A stretch of 6,845 nt of DNA. Source: Schlesneria sp. Its GTDB lineage: Bacteria; Planctomycetota; Planctomycetia; Planctomycetales; Planctomycetaceae. Location of the stretch: contig JANXOO010000148.1 in the NCBI GenBank assembly GCA_025353525.1, forward strand, positions 1-6,845, written 5' to 3'. A program made the position numbers and the translations under genes. Position 1 is the stretch's first letter; the number at the start of each line of letters is the position of its first letter. The notes beneath the pieces are model-generated. The model worked only from the letters and a program-made list of their open reading frames with translations, did no database searches and had not been told where the DNA came from. Below are positions 1-5,838 of the stretch, in pieces.

Positions 1-1
1 G

Positions 2-670
2 ACCGCTCGGGACACACTGGTGATCGACCACATCTGGCTGGTCCGGCATCTGACCGGAAAAGCGACAGCGCGACTTCCTTCGGGTGTCGATATCGAAAAC
101 CTCGAATCCGCCGGGATGTTGGGACTTGTCGAGGCTGCCAGACGCTACGACCCGACTCGCGGAGTCGATTTCAAATCATTTGCAGCGCTCCGGATTCGCG
201 GAGCGATTTATGACGAAGCACGTCGTAATTGTCCGCTTCCGCAAGAAGTCATGCAGCGAGTGGCGCTGATTGCGAAAGTTCAGGAACAACAATCCTCTCC
301 GATGACCGTCGACGACCTGATGGCCGAGACGGGTCTTACACGCGATGACATTCTGGACACATTGGTGGCGATGCGTCTGGTCCGAATGCAATCACTGGAT
401 CAGATCGTCGTTGACCCGATGCATCGATCGGACAACTCGCCTGACGCGTCGATCGTATTGTCGGAACAAAAACGCCAATTGGCCGATGCAATCACGGCGC
501 TACCCGAGCGTGAACGAATCGTTGTGACGCTGTATTACGTGGAAGATTTGCGACTTAAGGAAATCGGAAAGTTACTGGATCTTTCTGAATCCCGAGTGTC
601 GCGAATCCTTGCGGCGGCCCATTTTCAGTTGCGAATGCACGTCGGAACGGGGAAAGGGGACTCGCTATGA
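2..670 (+). CDS. fliA: FliA-type flagellar sigma factor (sigma-28 family), 5' end cut by window edge
   Basis: RNA polymerase sigma factor of the sigma-28/FliA/WhiG group, which directs transcription of late flagellar and motility genes. The reading frame is open to the left edge and the residues before the first possible start (GTG at 20) read TARDTL-V, matching the family's usual 'RD.LV..H..LVR' N-terminus, so the true start is upstream and the GTG is internal. Counting from that GTG, region 2 covers about residues 22-70 (ENLESAGMLGLVEAARRYDP, then FKSFAALRIRGAIYDEAR), region 3 about 72-130, and region 4 about 150-208. The last contains a helix-turn-helix (LKEIGKLLDLSESRVSRIL). About 222 codons are visible, so only a short N-terminus is missing. 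The stop overlaps the next start (ATGA at 667-670), which implies translational coupling. The adjacent flagellar genes support a motility rather than a sporulation or stress role. In many bacteria flhA/flhF/flhG precede fliA; that would lie outside the window. Confidence 0.93.
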   Translation, partial: TARDTLVIDHIWLVRHLTGKATARLPSGVDIENLESAGMLGLVEAARRYDPTRGVDFKSFAALRIRGAIYDEARRNCPLPQEVMQRVALIAKVQEQQSSPMTVDDLMAETGLTRDDILDTLVAMRLVRMQSLDQIVVDPMHRSDNSPDASIVLSEQKRQLADAITALPERERIVVTLYYVEDLRLKEIGKLLDLSESRVSRILAAAHFQLRMHVGTGKGDSL

Positions 671-912
671 CCGATCGAAGTGAACCGGGCCGCGTTCTTG
701 ATACAGGGCGTTCGGTTGTTGTTCCCGGAAGTCGCGTCTTCCGTTCGATGGAAGTCGCACACGTGGGGGGACGACAAGGGCATTCGCAACACGGGGTTCC
801 CGCGATCGAACTCGTGACGGAAGACAACGTCGTACGCGCCGTCGATGTCACGTGCTCGTGCGGACAAAAAATGCGGCTGTGGTGTTCGTACGAAACCGGG
901 GCGGGGTCATGA
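667..912 (+). CDS. Small uncharacterised protein with CxC...C cysteine cluster
   Basis: Product of 81 residues; family not recognised. The N-terminal half is polar, with no signal peptide or membrane segment. The C-terminal third has beta-like hydrophobic alternation (IELVTEDNVVRAVDVTCSCG) followed by KMRLWC, placing cysteines at 63, 65 and 73, a possible metal-binding or redox-active knuckle. The start is well supported: AAAGGGGA at 653-660 is 6 nt upstream, and the ATG overlaps the fliA stop. The gene's own TGA overlaps the next ATG (909-912), so it is embedded in a coupled operon. Its place directly after the sigma factor might suggest a FlgM-like anti-sigma factor, but its size, cysteines and predicted beta character do not resemble FlgM. 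It is likely a real gene because of the tight overlaps at both ends; its function is unknown. Confidence 0.75.
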   Translation: MTDRSEPGRVLDTGRSVVVPGSRVFRSMEVAHVGGRQGHSQHGVPAIELVTEDNVVRAVDVTCSCGQKMRLWCSYETGAGS

Positions 913-1979
913 ACCGGAATACGATCAAGGGGCTTGGCCCGCTGACTGCGTTCATCGCCGTGTGGCTCATCGCGGTCGATTCTTCGCTGTTGCGCGGACA
1001 ACGCGACGGAAGCGAGATGGTTTTCGAAGCACCCGTTCCCGTCGGCACCGAACCGGTCTCTGGCCAGCGCATTCCGCAGCCATTGCCGACGCTCGCACAA
1101 CGTACCAATTCCACGACCGGATTCGCTCCTCAGAAAAAGGCCGTGACGAGTCCGTCAGGTGTCACGCAGGCGGGTGGAACCGTTAAAACAGGTGTCACTC
1201 AAACTGGTTACGGCACGGCGCCGCGGACCCCCTCGACGGGACGAAATGCGACCGGAATCACCCAGGTTGGCGGAACTCTGTCGTCACCGAGAACTGCCAT
1301 TCCAGGGACCGAACCAAAACGGATGATCCCGGCCACGACGACCAGTGCGGCACCAATCACGACTGTTCCATTGGCCCCACCGGGTGTGACTTCGAACTCG
1401 TCGATTCCTTCGACTCAATCGGGCCGCGTGGTTCCCGTCCAGGCGACGGCAGGTGCCGGATCCGGCGTGACGACTGCCGGGAATCATGACCCGTTGCAAG
1501 TGGTGACTCCTGATGGAATGGACACCGCTCTGCGACGCAATCGGCGAGAACCTGCTTTTCAACCGATCCAGATGACTCCGACCGATCGAGGGATGCAGCC
1601 TCCGTTTCGGGGAAGCATCATGGGATTGAATTTCGGCGAAACGCCGGTCGAGCGGTTGATACAGACGCAGACTGCGATGCGAGAAATGGAACAGCAAAAC
1701 GAGGAACTCAGGCAACTGAATGCCGGTTTGCAAAATCGGATCAAGGAACGCGAAGAGCAAATGCTGGCCGCTGTGCGCGAGATCAAAGTGGCTCGCAAGG
1801 AATTAGCTCTTGCGAAGAACGATCTCGAACGCTCGAAGAAGGAGTTGCAAAACCTGCACGATCGCGTCCGCACAGCGGAACGCGAACACGCTGCCGTGCT
1901 CCGGTCGATGGGCCCGTTGTTGCAGCAGTTGCTGGAATCAGACGATGTCAGTTCGACGCCACCGAATTCTGCGGAGTGA
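909..1979 (+). CDS. Membrane-anchored/exported protein with GVTQ repeats and C-terminal coiled coil
   Basis: Product of 356 residues; family not recognised. The ATG at 909 is chosen because it overlaps the preceding stop (ATGA), follows a G-rich stretch (898-906) and puts a hydrophobic segment at the N-terminus. The in-frame upstream start at 852 would lie inside the previous gene. Residues 10-24 (GPLTAFIAVWLIAVD) form an N-terminal signal-anchor or signal peptide without an obvious cleavage site. Residues 40-200 are low-complexity Thr/Pro/Gly/Ser with three GVTQ-like repeats (84-92, 95-103, 116-124). Residues 232-247 (PFRGSIMGLNFGETPV) look more conserved-like. Residues about 247-332 form a long Glu/Gln/Arg-rich coiled coil, followed by a short hydrophobic patch (PLLQQLLE) and a disordered tail. 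The architecture suggests an extracytoplasmic protein with a flexible linker and an oligomerising helix. The operon context suggests a flagellar role, which is inference. The next gene starts 3 nt after the stop. Confidence 0.82.
   Translation: MNRNTIKGLGPLTAFIAVWLIAVDSSLLRGQRDGSEMVFEAPVPVGTEPVSGQRIPQPLPTLAQRTNSTTGFAPQKKAVTSPSGVTQAGGTVKTGVTQTGYGTAPRTPSTGRNATGITQVGGTLSSPRTAIPGTEPKRMIPATTTSAAPITTVPLAPPGVTSNSSIPSTQSGRVVPVQATAGAGSGVTTAGNHDPLQVVTPDGMDTALRRNRREPAFQPIQMTPTDRGMQPPFRGSIMGLNFGETPVERLIQTQTAMREMEQQNEELRQLNAGLQNRIKEREEQMLAAVREIKVARKELALAKNDLERSKKELQNLHDRVRTAEREHAAVLRSMGPLLQQLLESDDVSSTPPNSAE
1158..1280 (+). repeat. Short degenerate in-frame repeat (GVTQxGGT-type)
   Basis: Three copies of a nine-residue unit lie within the 356-residue coiled-coil protein: GVTQAGGTV (residues 84-92), GVTQTGYGT (95-103) and GITQVGGTL (116-124). 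Looser echoes occur at GVTSN (159-163) and GVTTAG (186-191). The DNA copies have diverged at third positions, so the conservation is at protein level. The unit would suit a flexible or beta-rich linker. No function is known. Confidence 0.6.
1973..1976 (+). promoter_or_regulatory. Ribosome binding site GGAG for the lipoprotein gene
   Basis: GGAG lies 6 nt before the ATG at 1983 and sits inside the last codons of the upstream gene. It fixes the lipoprotein start and couples it to the upstream cistron. Confidence 0.6.
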
Positions 1980-1982
1980 GAA

Positions 1983-2903
1983 ATGTTTTCACGGATCGCT
2001 ACGATTTCGATGGCACTGTGTCTGACTGCCGGCTGTCTCAGTCCCCAGTCCACATCTTCGTCGTCTGATCAAGCCGTCTCATCGTTGCCGCGATTCATTT
2101 CGCGACGGTTCGAACGGAATTCAGCCGTCCAAAATCGGCCTCCTGAGCAAGTCACCGCACCCTTTCAGCGATTCGTGGCGCAGAACTTCGATTGGACATC
2201 GGTGCAACGGGTTGTACTGATGCCCCTGTCAAATCAAACCGCGTATTCTCGCGTTGGCGACGAGTTGTTTTCCAATCTGGCGGCCGAACTGCAGAAAGCC
2301 GGTCGTTTCGATGTCGTGACAGCTACGAACGAAGATCCGGCGGCGCGGGCGCGAGACATCTTCCGCAGCGGCGAATTCAACGAAATCGAGCTGTTACGAA
2401 TCGCGCGCGAGTACGGTGCCCAGGCAGTCGTTTTTGCAAACGTGACGCAGTATCAACCGTATTCGCCCCCTCGAGTGGGACTCTCGTTGCTCATGGTGAG
2501 TCCTGCCGAGGGGATCGCGATTGCGTCGATCGACGGACTGTGGGATGCCCGCGAGAAAGAGACAGCGCGGCTCGCTCACGCGCAATTCAACCGGACCAAA
2601 ATGTGGCCCAAAAGCCTGATCGACACCGATCGCGCCATCGAATCGCCCGAAGTCTTTCAGCGATTCGTCTGTGAACAGATCGCCTCGTCGTTGATTCCGT
2701 CGGCTGGCTTCCCTGCGACCCTGCCTGCCGGAGGTACCATGCCTGGAGGTGCCTTGCCGGCCGGAATGATGCAAGGCGGAATGATGCCCGGCGGTACGAT
2801 GTCTGATGGTTCCGTACCGGGTGCTTTTATGCCTTCCGGACAGGCTGGTCCTGAAATGGGCGAAATCCCGCCTGTTCCGCCATCTTCGATGAGCATTCCG
2901 TAG
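1983..2903 (+). CDS. Lipoprotein with CsgG/FlgO/TolB-N-like domain and Gly/Met/Pro-rich tail
   Basis: Product of 306 residues. An N-terminal signal ends in the lipobox-like LTAGC, with Cys18 as the expected lipidated residue, followed by a Ser-rich linker, so the protein is probably anchored to a membrane facing the periplasm. Residues about 66-240 form the folded part. It opens with RVVLMPLSNQTAYSRVGDEL (76-95), then an amphipathic helix, GRFDVV, a second helix (EIELLRIAREYGAQAVVFANVTQY, 135-158), a beta-hairpin and a final helix. The order 'strand with P..N, helix, strand, then ..A.. YGAQAVV' resembles the CsgG / FlgO / GNA1162 / TolB-N lipoprotein folds, in which such domains assemble rings or bind envelope partners. 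This is a fold-level guess, not a family assignment. Residues 241-306 are low-complexity PGG/GMM repeats. A strong SD (1973-1976) supports the start. The operon suggests a flagellum-associated envelope lipoprotein, comparable in concept to Vibrio FlgO/FlgP. Confidence 0.8.
   Translation: MFSRIATISMALCLTAGCLSPQSTSSSSDQAVSSLPRFISRRFERNSAVQNRPPEQVTAPFQRFVAQNFDWTSVQRVVLMPLSNQTAYSRVGDELFSNLAAELQKAGRFDVVTATNEDPAARARDIFRSGEFNEIELLRIAREYGAQAVVFANVTQYQPYSPPRVGLSLLMVSPAEGIAIASIDGLWDAREKETARLAHAQFNRTKMWPKSLIDTDRAIESPEVFQRFVCEQIASSLIPSAGFPATLPAGGTMPGGALPAGMMQGGMMPGGTMSDGSVPGAFMPSGQAGPEMGEIPPVPPSSMSIP
2724..2837 (+). repeat. Gly/Met/Pro-rich low-complexity tail repeat in the lipoprotein
   Basis: Residues about 248-285 of the lipoprotein consist of loose PAGGTM / PGGALPAGMM / QGGMM / PGGTM / PGAFMP units, and the DNA shows degenerate copies of GGNGGTRCSATG. 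This is a disordered, Met-rich C-terminal extension after the folded domain. Tract length could vary between relatives. Confidence 0.6.
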
Positions 2904-3035
2904 AATCGCGCCAATCCTTACGAAGCGTCTCTGATTTTCCACGACTTTTTCTATCGCGAGCAAGGATGTCCGAATTCCTTCGACTAACACTCACGTCAGA
3001 GCTCTCCCCACCGTTCGTGAGGCGGAAAAATCGTT
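2904..3035 (+). promoter_or_regulatory. 132-nt motA leader / intergenic region with possible SD-masking stem
   Basis: This is the largest gap in the motility cluster. It contains a 6-bp inverted repeat, CTCACG (2990-2995) and CGTGAG (3016-3021), with a 20-nt loop that itself holds the palindrome AGAGCTCT (2998-3005). The right arm overlaps GAGG (3019-3022), the best SD candidate for motA at 3036. No convincing sigma-70 or sigma-28 promoter was seen by eye, nor a hairpin followed by a U-tract, although a TTTTT run occurs at 2946-2950. It may hold an independent motA promoter or a translational control element; neither is shown. Confidence 0.3.
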
Positions 3036-3815
3036 ATGGACATCGCAACACTCGTCGGACTGATCTTCTCGCTCGGTATCGTGATCGGGGCGATGTATCA
3101 CCAGAAGCACGGCGATTTGATGGCATTCTACAGCACCGAAGGGGTGCTGCTGGTGATCGTCGGAGCCATGTTTGCCACGATGATCAGCATGCCTATGCGC
3201 AATTTCATGTGCATCTTCGGCGTGACAATGAAGGTCTTCCTGATCAAGGAAGTCCGGATGGGCGATGCCATCCTGAAGCTGGTCGAATTTGCAGGTGTCG
3301 CACGCAAGGACGGACTGCTGGCACTGGAAGGTCGCATGGCCGAGATTTCCGACCCCTTTCTGGCGAAGGGTTTGCGGATGGTCATCGACGGTCAGGACCA
3401 CCACGATGTCGAAGCGACGTTGCGCATGGAACTGTTTGCAATGTCGGAACGTCACGGAATTGGCAAAAAGATCTACGCACTGATGGGAAACTACGCCCCG
3501 GCGTACGGACTGACGGCGACGATTATCGGTCAGGTCGTCATGTTTTCCAGCATGGGTGGCGACATTGCGGCAATCGGTGCCGGTTTGTCGGGTGCGTTGT
3601 TGGGGACGTTGTACGGTTCGCTGTTCGCCAACGTGGTCTGCTTGCCATTTGCGGACAAGCTGGGCATACGAGCCAATCAGGAAATGCAGTTGAAGGAACT
3701 GTACGTTCAAGGAATTATGGGGATTGCTGCGGGAGATTCGCCAACAGCCCTCAAACAACGGTTGTTGAGTTTCCTCGACGGTCGCACGGCGACGAAGATC
3801 GAAGAGACCAAGTAG
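3036..3815 (+). CDS. motA: Flagellar motor stator protein MotA
   Basis: Inner-membrane stator subunit that, with MotB, forms the ion channel converting proton or sodium flow into torque on FliG. It has 259 residues, close to the PomA/Bacillus MotA length. Four membrane segments lie at about 2-20, 35-54, 150-172 and 180-205, with the large cytoplasmic loop between the second and third. The loop contains ARKDGLLALEGR, in which Arg90 and Glu98 align with the E. coli residues that contact FliG, and DPFLAKGLRMVIDG (106-119), typical of the PomA/MotA family. Segment three has YAPAYGL (Pro155, matching the functionally important Pro173 of E. coli), and segment four is followed by CLPFADKLG (Pro204, matching Pro222). 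The start has GAGG at 3019-3022 and GGA at 3024-3026 upstream. motB follows after 57 nt. Coupling-ion type cannot be decided from this sequence. Confidence 0.96.
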   Translation: MDIATLVGLIFSLGIVIGAMYHQKHGDLMAFYSTEGVLLVIVGAMFATMISMPMRNFMCIFGVTMKVFLIKEVRMGDAILKLVEFAGVARKDGLLALEGRMAEISDPFLAKGLRMVIDGQDHHDVEATLRMELFAMSERHGIGKKIYALMGNYAPAYGLTATIIGQVVMFSSMGGDIAAIGAGLSGALLGTLYGSLFANVVCLPFADKLGIRANQEMQLKELYVQGIMGIAAGDSPTALKQRLLSFLDGRTATKIEETK

Positions 3816-3872
3816 TCGGAATCTGTTACTGCGGTTTGGCAATCGTTCCCGTTTTTCCGAGAAAGTTATTCG
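3816..3872 (+). other. 57-nt motA-motB spacer
   Basis: This short spacer contains a purine-rich GAGAAAG 7 nt before the motB ATG as a weak ribosome binding site. A 6-bp inverted repeat (TCGGAA at 3816-3821, TTCCGA at 3856-3861) spans it with a 34-nt loop. No promoter or terminator is evident. Confidence 0.35.
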
Positions 3873-4652
3873 ATGTCTGGTCCACACAAAAAAGGCGGAC
3901 ACGAAGAAGGTGGCGGACACGCCCCCATGTGGATCGTCAGCTTCGCCGACATGGTGATTTTGCTGATGAGCTTCTTCGTGTTGCTCTTGTGTCAGGGTCA
4001 GCAAAAATCGACAACCGACGACGAATTATTGAAAATCCTCGCTTCGGTGAAAGTCGGCTTCGGATATCGACCGACGCCAGGATCGAAAGACAAGATGGAT
4101 ATCGCAGCGTTGCAGGTTCTGTCCCAAAAGGGGAAGGCCAGCCTGGTTCCGAGCGGAATGCATTGGCTGCCCGCCGCGATCAACGGGAAGCAGGTCAAAG
4201 AACGCGACAACTTTCTGAAGGCGCAATCGAACGTCGGCAAGCCGGTTCGTTTTGCTCGCGATTCTGTCACGCTTTCAAAGTCAATCAAGGCCGAACTGGA
4301 ACAGGTGGCCGAAGTCATTCGGCACCACTACCGGATGATCGTGATCCAGGGTCACTGTTCGCAGGACGAAGCATCGCGCGATCCGCAAGAAGGGCACGAC
4401 TTGTCATTTCGCCGGGGCCTGGCGGTCAGAGCGGCGCTCGAAGACTACGGAGTGGGGGCGGCACGAATGAGGATCGTTTCTTGCGGCTCACACGAAAAAC
4501 TGAATGACATTGGTGCAAACGATCACCAGGTGGCTGTTGTCACGATGGGCTCATATTTCCTGCCAACGGATTTTGATGTCATCGACGAGCGACCCATTGA
4601 AAAATCGCCTAAACCCGCAGCCGCAAAGGCGCCCGCTCACGGAGGACACTAG
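3873..4652 (+). CDS. motB: Flagellar motor stator protein MotB with divergent OmpA-like domain
   Basis: Partner of MotA in the stator. MotB anchors the complex to peptidoglycan and carries the ion-binding aspartate. It has 259 residues. A Gly/His/Lys-rich cytoplasmic N-terminus (1-17) leads into one membrane helix (about 19-40). PMWIVSFADMVILLMSFFVL holds Asp26, equivalent to Asp32 of E. coli MotB. After a periplasmic linker (41-125), an OmpA/MotB-like domain runs from about 126 to 226: VIQGHCS (157-163), HDLSFRRGLAVRAALEDYGV (175-194), MRIVSCGSHEK. The usual peptidoglycan signature is altered. GHTD reads GHCS (Ser163 in place of the diaminopimelate-contacting Asp), the Asn of N..LS is Gly174, and the terminal NRRVEI is DHQVAV, while the Arg of LS..R is kept (Arg181). 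A Lys/Pro/Ala/His tail follows. The next gene starts immediately after the stop. Confidence 0.93.
   Translation: MSGPHKKGGHEEGGGHAPMWIVSFADMVILLMSFFVLLLCQGQQKSTTDDELLKILASVKVGFGYRPTPGSKDKMDIAALQVLSQKGKASLVPSGMHWLPAAINGKQVKERDNFLKAQSNVGKPVRFARDSVTLSKSIKAELEQVAEVIRHHYRMIVIQGHCSQDEASRDPQEGHDLSFRRGLAVRAALEDYGVGAARMRIVSCGSHEKLNDIGANDHQVAVVTMGSYFLPTDFDVIDERPIEKSPKPAAAKAPAHGGH
4641..4646 (+). promoter_or_regulatory. Strong ribosome binding site GGAGGA for the TPR gene
   Basis: GGAGGA lies within the last motB codons, 6 nt before the ATG at 4653, which directly follows the motB TAG. This fixes the start and implies coupled translation with motB. Confidence 0.7.
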
Positions 4653-5525
4653 ATGAAATTCCACGGATTGGCGACGATCGCATTTTTTACCGTCACATCG
4701 ACAGGGTTGGCTCAGACTTCGGCTTCATTGCCGAAGGCGAACATGGCACCTGCCAATCGGCCTCCGATGGTGGAAGCTGCTGAAGCAGTGCCCAGGCCCC
4801 TTCCGATGGCGGAACCCGATCCCGCTGCAACCATCGAATCGGAACTGCAGCAGTTTCGCAGCGAACTGCGCGAGTTTCAGGAGCTTCGCGAAGAGGTGTC
4901 ACGAAGTACTCGCGAAACCGGTATCGACAGCGATCGTATTTCGTTGCAGCAGCGCAAGGATTTACTCGAACTGTTAACACGACTCGCAAAAAACGGAATC
5001 GGACGAAAGGCACAGGCTGCCAGAACAGCGCCACCGACGGAAATCCTACCGGCACCGATGCCGGAAATGGTCGCCACGCCTGTGATGGAACCGGCAGCTT
5101 CCGCGATGACCGATTCGATGTCTGAAAAACCTGCCGAATCCGCAATCGAGATTGACGACAACGTGGCGGACCCGTTCTCGCTCGGGAAAGTCCTGTTTCG
5201 ATCTGGTGATTTTGTGAACGCCGAGCGCGCATTTCGCAAAGTTGAAGTGACGACTGAAAACGAACCGACACTCAATTACCTGATCGCCACCTGCCTGCGC
5301 CGTCAATCGAAATGGAAGTCCGCAACAGAGATTTATAAAAGCGTTGCTGAATCGGATCAGGATCCCGTATTAAAAGACCTCGCCAAGTGGCAGATCGATA
5401 ACATCCGGTGGCATCGCGACAGCGAATCACAGCTCGAACAAATGCGGATCGAACGCGAGAAGCGGACCGGAAGGCCAAAACCGCCACAAGCGAAAGCCGC
5501 GAGCGTCAACAAGACACGCTTGTAA
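4653..5525 (+). CDS. Exported coiled-coil / TPR protein, last gene of the motility cluster
   Basis: Product of 290 residues. Residues 1-20 are a signal peptide with likely cleavage after GLA (A20|Q21). A Pro/Ala/Met-rich linker is followed by a coiled coil at about 58-115 (IESELQQFRSELREFQELRE onward), a second Pro/Met/Ala-rich linker (120-165), and a helical-repeat region at about 172-255. This last part reads as TPR-like units: FSLGKVLFRSGDFVNAERAF (175-194) and NYLIATCLRRQSKWKSATEI (208-227), with the small-residue and aromatic spacing of tetratricopeptide motifs. The C-terminal tail is basic (RKTR-like, 265-290). The product is probably periplasmic. Starting right after motB, it is likely co-produced with the stator. 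TPR proteins acting with stators are known elsewhere (MotX in Vibrio, PflA in Campylobacter), but homology to those is not shown. A general TPR domain protein of other function remains possible. Confidence 0.85.
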   Translation: MKFHGLATIAFFTVTSTGLAQTSASLPKANMAPANRPPMVEAAEAVPRPLPMAEPDPAATIESELQQFRSELREFQELREEVSRSTRETGIDSDRISLQQRKDLLELLTRLAKNGIGRKAQAARTAPPTEILPAPMPEMVATPVMEPAASAMTDSMSEKPAESAIEIDDNVADPFSLGKVLFRSGDFVNAERAFRKVEVTTENEPTLNYLIATCLRRQSKWKSATEIYKSVAESDQDPVLKDLAKWQIDNIRWHRDSESQLEQMRIEREKRTGRPKPPQAKAASVNKTRL

Positions 5526-5532
5526 TACCGGA

Positions 5533-5832
5533 TCACTGCGGAGATTTTGCCTTGCTTTGAAAAGGTTGGCAGCCTGCGTTGTCGAAAATATGCTGATAAC
5601 CGGCGGCGTTCAGTGCCAACTTCTCTTGCTTCGAGACCCACCATAGCAAAACTCCGACGCTGAAAAACAGCGTCGAAATGGTCCCCATCATGAACAGAAT
5701 GCTGATCATATAGGCCTTCGGCTGGGCTTCGTCCGTTTCCAGCGCATACTTGCACATCGGGCACGCCCAGGCACTGGATGCATGGGCCAACAGAAGGACC
5801 GCCGGAGTGATCGTTTTCAGAATTCGTTTCAT
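5533..5832 (-). CDS. Small membrane protein with CPMC motif, next to oxidase assembly genes
   Basis: Product of 99 residues; no characterised family recognised. An N-terminal signal-like segment (residues 5-22, ending SSAWA) is followed at once by CPMCK (Cys24, Cys27). A membrane helix spans about 41-65 (ISILFMMGTISTLFFSVGVL), and a short hydrophilic tail contains Cys88. The start at 5832 is chosen because GAGG (5842-5839 on the minus strand) lies 6 nt upstream. An ATG 12 nt earlier (5844) overlaps the DUF420 stop but has no SD, and the longer frame back to 5967 would run deep into DUF420. CxxC just after an export signal in a Sco/DUF420 cluster suggests copper handling or thiol redox during cytochrome oxidase assembly; this is inference from context. 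Its stop faces the TPR gene stop at 7 nt. Confidence 0.8.
   Translation of the reverse strand: MKRILKTITPAVLLLAHASSAWACPMCKYALETDEAQPKAYMISILFMMGTISTLFFSVGVLLWWVSKQEKLALNAAGYQHIFDNAGCQPFQSKAKSPQ
5655..5675. other. Perfect 8-bp hairpin with 5-nt loop
   Basis: CGACGCTG (5655-5662) and CAGCGTCG (5668-5675) are perfect inverted copies around AAAAA. The element lies inside the CPMC gene, about 130 nt beyond the end of the motility cluster. Neither strand has a run of U directly after the stem (minus strand continues GAGTTTTGC), so it is not a classical intrinsic terminator. It could stop or stabilise read-through transcripts from the plus-strand cluster, or be a by-product of the Leu-Phe-Phe-Ser-Val coding sequence. 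Confidence 0.4.
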
Positions 5833-5838
5833 CACAAA

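Noticed and set aside
852..908. Upstream extension of the 356-residue protein to the ATG at 852
   Set aside because: Would add 19 residues overlapping the CxC gene and push the N-terminal hydrophobic anchor inward; the coupled ATG at 909 is better.
667..912. FlgM-type anti-sigma-28 factor
   Set aside because: Right size range and position, but it lacks the helical C-terminal FlgM pattern and carries a cysteine cluster instead.
555..1100. 181-codon minus-strand open frame across the fliA end and the CxC gene
   Set aside because: Crosses several well-supported plus-strand genes linked by ATGA overlaps; composition is shadow-like.
1559..2053. 164-codon minus-strand frame rich in Ser/Cys/Arg
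   Set aside because: Reverse complement of the coiled-coil region; the Ser/Arg/Phe bias is the mirror of Glu/Gln/Leu codons.
2904..2960. Terminator after the lipoprotein gene (TTTTT run at 2946-2950)
   Set aside because: No stable GC-rich stem directly precedes the T run.
2991..4004. 337-codon minus-strand open frame opposite motA
   Set aside because: Antisense shadow of motA, rich in His/Gln/Arg with no recognisable domain.
2966..4507. 513-codon plus-strand open frame spanning motA and motB
   Set aside because: It is out of frame with motA and motB, both clear homologues. Its translation is Arg/Gly/His-rich with no motif, as expected of a shadow frame in GC-rich codons.
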